Assembly (NCBI GenBank): GCA_003535305.1
Contig: DOHL01000019.1
Coordinates: 1-7,758, forward strand
Length of the DNA stretch: 7,758 bases
Source: Candidatus Acetothermia bacterium
GTDB lineage: Bacteria > Bipolaricaulota > Bipolaricaulia > UBA7950
Reading direction: 5' to 3'
Part shown: positions 6,646-7,758 of the stretch, piece after piece
Numbering within the stretch: the first letter of the stretch is position 1
How the letters are laid out: each line of letters starts with the position of its first letter
Notes under the pieces: generated by a model
Told to the model about the DNA's origin: nothing
Databases searched by the model: none
The model's input: the letters and a program-made list of their open reading frames with translations, nothing else
Program-made: the position numbers and the translations under genes

Positions 6646-7596
6646 TTAATAATGAGGGAAGAGATGGCTGACCGATTTATTCTCAAAGACCCTCTCTATT
6701 GTCTTGGCCAGATGTTCTCCTACCGATACATAATCGATAATTTTTTCGTGATGAGCCTGTTCATTAAAGATAGTATTGGTTACCACTACTCTTTGCAAGG
6801 CCGATTCATTCAATCTCTCAACAGCTCGCCCAGAGAATACTCCATGGGTGCAGAAAGCGTAGATGTCGGTTGCTCCTCTTTCGAGAAGAGCGTCAGCAGC
6901 CTGAATGAGCGTCGATCCTGAGGCGATGATGTCGTCGACGATGATCGCTCGTCTGCCTTCTACTTCACCGATTATGTTTAGTACGTTGATTTCCGGCCCA
7001 GCGCCACGACGTTTTTCAATTACTGCTAACGAAAGATCTATCTGTTCAGCCAACGTCCGTGCTCTGATCGTCGCTCCAAGATCAGGAGCAACGATGACAG
7101 CGTCTTTTGAACTGTCAAAATGCTCATAGAAGTAGCGAACAAACAGCGGATCAGCACGCAGATTATCTACAGGCACGTTGAAGAACCCTTGAATCTGGCT
7201 GGCGTGAAGATCCATCGTAAGAATACGATCGACCCCTGCAGTTTCGAGCAGATTGGCGACCAATCGCGCGGTGATCGGAGCACGTCCGCGATCTTTACGA
7301 TCTTGTCGACCATAACCATAATAAGGGAGCACAGCGATTATCTCTCGTGCTGATGCGCGGCGGACAGCGTCGATAAGGATCAAAAGCTCCATTAAGTTAT
7401 CATTGACCGGTGGACAAGTAGGCTGAACAATAAAAAGATCTGCTCCTCTTATTGTCTCCTTTATATGCACCTCTACTTCACCATCGCTGAATCTGCGGAC
7501 GGTGGCATTGCACAGGTGAAGTCCAATATGGTCGGCTATCTCTTCAGCCAATATGCGATTGGCATTACCGGCGAGTAATTTAATCTCTCCGTTCAA
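6646..7596 (-). CDS. prs: Ribose-phosphate pyrophosphokinase (PRPP synthetase)
   Basis: The enzyme makes PRPP from ribose 5-phosphate and ATP for purine, pyrimidine, His, Trp and NAD synthesis. The 316 residues are the usual length. Visible are FSDGE at 36-40, the ATP-binding YGRQDRK near 95-101, the catalytic-region MDLHASQIQGFF at 128-139, the KRR flexible loop at 195-197, and the PRPP loop at 221-229. That loop reads DDIIASGST instead of the common DDxIDTAGT, an unusual variant that keeps both Asp and the last Thr. The start is TTG at 7596. No ATG or GTG occurs in this frame before the upstream TAA at 7626-7624. AAAGGAGG (7614-7607) lies 10 bases upstream. An out-of-frame ATG at 7604 opens a three-codon ORF whose TGA overlaps the TTG start. 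glmU, the usual upstream gene, is not visible. Confidence 0.96.
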   Translation of the reverse strand: MNGEIKLLAGNANRILAEEIADHIGLHLCNATVRRFSDGEVEVHIKETIRGADLFIVQPTCPPVNDNLMELLILIDAVRRASAREIIAVLPYYGYGRQDRKDRGRAPITARLVANLLETAGVDRILTMDLHASQIQGFFNVPVDNLRADPLFVRYFYEHFDSSKDAVIVAPDLGATIRARTLAEQIDLSLAVIEKRRGAGPEINVLNIIGEVEGRRAIIVDDIIASGSTLIQAADALLERGATDIYAFCTHGVFSGRAVERLNESALQRVVVTNTIFNEQAHHEKIIDYVSVGEHLAKTIERVFENKSVSHLFPHY

Positions 7597-7606
7597 TTCT
7601 TCATCT

Positions 7607-7614
7607 CCTCCTTT
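7607..7614 (-). promoter_or_regulatory. Ribosome binding site that decides the prs TTG start
   Basis: AAAGGAGG is only 2 bases from the ATG at 7604, too close for efficient use, but 10 bases from the TTG at 7596. The ATG frame ends after three codons. This fixes TTG as the prs start. Confidence 0.75.
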
Positions 7615-7641
7615 GCTGTTCCATTAATCTGGCTTGTGGTT

Positions 7642-7655
7642 CGGACTCCGGACTC
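7642..7655. repeat. 7-bp perfect tandem repeat
   Basis: CGGACTC occurs twice back to back in the prs leader. It may be a slippage duplication; no function is evident. Confidence 0.6.
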
Positions 7656-7687
7656 TTGTCTTCTTAGTTATCGGGCGAACGGCCGTA

Positions 7688-7725
7688 GGCGGCACAGAGC
7701 CTTGGAATGGCGGCACAGAGCCTTG
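7688..7725. repeat. Two 17-bp direct repeats with a 21-bp period
   Basis: GGCGGCACAGAGCCTTG occurs exactly at 7688-7704 and 7709-7725. The linking CTTGGAATGG (7701-7710) recurs at 7749-7758 at the window edge, so a third, modified unit seems to contain the hairpin. The array probably continues beyond the window. It looks like an intergenic repeat element, not a CRISPR: the period is far too short. Confidence 0.75.
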
Positions 7726-7749
7726 CCCTGCACAATATCTGTGCAGGGC
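7725..7749. repeat. Perfect 10-bp-arm hairpin within the repeat block
   Basis: GCCCTGCACA (7725-7734) and TGTGCAGGGC (7740-7749) are perfect inverted repeats around a 5-base ATATC loop. No T-run follows inside the window on either strand, so a terminator cannot be shown. It lies between CCTT and CTTGGAATGG of the 21-bp repeat, as if inserted into one unit. Confidence 0.7.
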
Positions 7750-7758
7750 TTGGAATGG

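Larger units (their letters stand above)
7597..7758. other. Repeat-rich region upstream of prs
   Basis: The 162 bases to the window edge contain the prs ribosome binding site, a 7-bp tandem duplication, an ACGGCCGT palindrome at 7679-7686, two 17-bp direct repeats and a strong hairpin. No promoter with good -35 and -10 hexamers was found. On the minus strand the frame from 7758 to the TAA at 7626-7624 is open for 44 codons and encodes the repeat GSVPPFQ, but the other two minus frames are also open for over 30 codons, so coding is not supported. Confidence 0.5.

Noticed and set aside
7688..7758. CRISPR array
   Set aside because: The repeat is 17 bp with 4-base spacing and no variable spacers; the units are direct tandem repeats.
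7627..7758. Partial CDS (possibly glmU 3' end) entering from the right edge
   Set aside because: The 44-codon open frame shows no GlmU-like ending, is repeat-derived, and all three minus frames are open there.

Overview
The window carries six genes, all on the minus strand, reading right to left: prs (PRPP synthetase), an L25/Ctc-family ribosomal protein gene, pth (peptidyl-tRNA hydrolase), clpC, radA and disA. The gene content and the tight clpC-radA-disA order are typical of Bacillota (Bacillus, Listeria and Clostridia order) or a closely related lineage. prs-ctc-pth is a second cluster known from the same phylum. In Bacillus the two clusters are separate: fin/mfd follow pth, and ctsR-mcsA-mcsB precede clpC. 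Here they are joined, with only about 300 bases between pth and clpC and no ctsR, mcsA, mcsB or mfd. Strong AGGAGG-type ribosome binding sites and the use of TTG and GTG starts also fit a Gram-positive-like organism. The species cannot be named from this sequence.

Right part (7758 to 5315, minus strand): a repeat-rich leader with 21-bp direct repeats and a 10-bp-arm hairpin lies upstream of prs, which starts at TTG. After prs comes a 100-base spacer whose stem-loop ends next to the ribosome binding site of the L25 gene. The end of the L25 gene overlaps the start of pth. This is a nucleotide-supply and translation-maintenance unit: PRPP synthesis, 5S rRNA-binding protein and peptidyl-tRNA recycling.

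Middle (5314 to 5012): a gene-free stretch. It holds a row of four short hairpins bracketed by GGGG and CCCC, then a plausible sigma-A promoter for clpC with palindromes just upstream of the -35 and between -35 and -10, and a roughly 125-base 5' leader with a stem-loop.

Left part (5011 to 136): clpC, radA and disA are packed with gaps of 4 and 24 bases and form one stress/genome-integrity operon: an unfoldase for ClpP, a branched-DNA recombination helicase, and a DNA-scanning c-di-AMP synthase. Downstream of disA are 135 bases with a weak stem-loop and no recognisable gene.

The observation most worth checking is in disA. The almost invariant DGA motif of the diadenylate cyclase site reads DRA, and the Thr that normally follows RHR is Ala. 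Each change needs only one nucleotide substitution. Other leads are clustered departures from consensus in the first ATPase domain of ClpC, an unusual PRPP loop in Prs, the structured spacer before clpC, and the repeat block at the right edge. I see no clear evidence of a wholly new defence or mobile system here; this is a housekeeping region with several unusual details.
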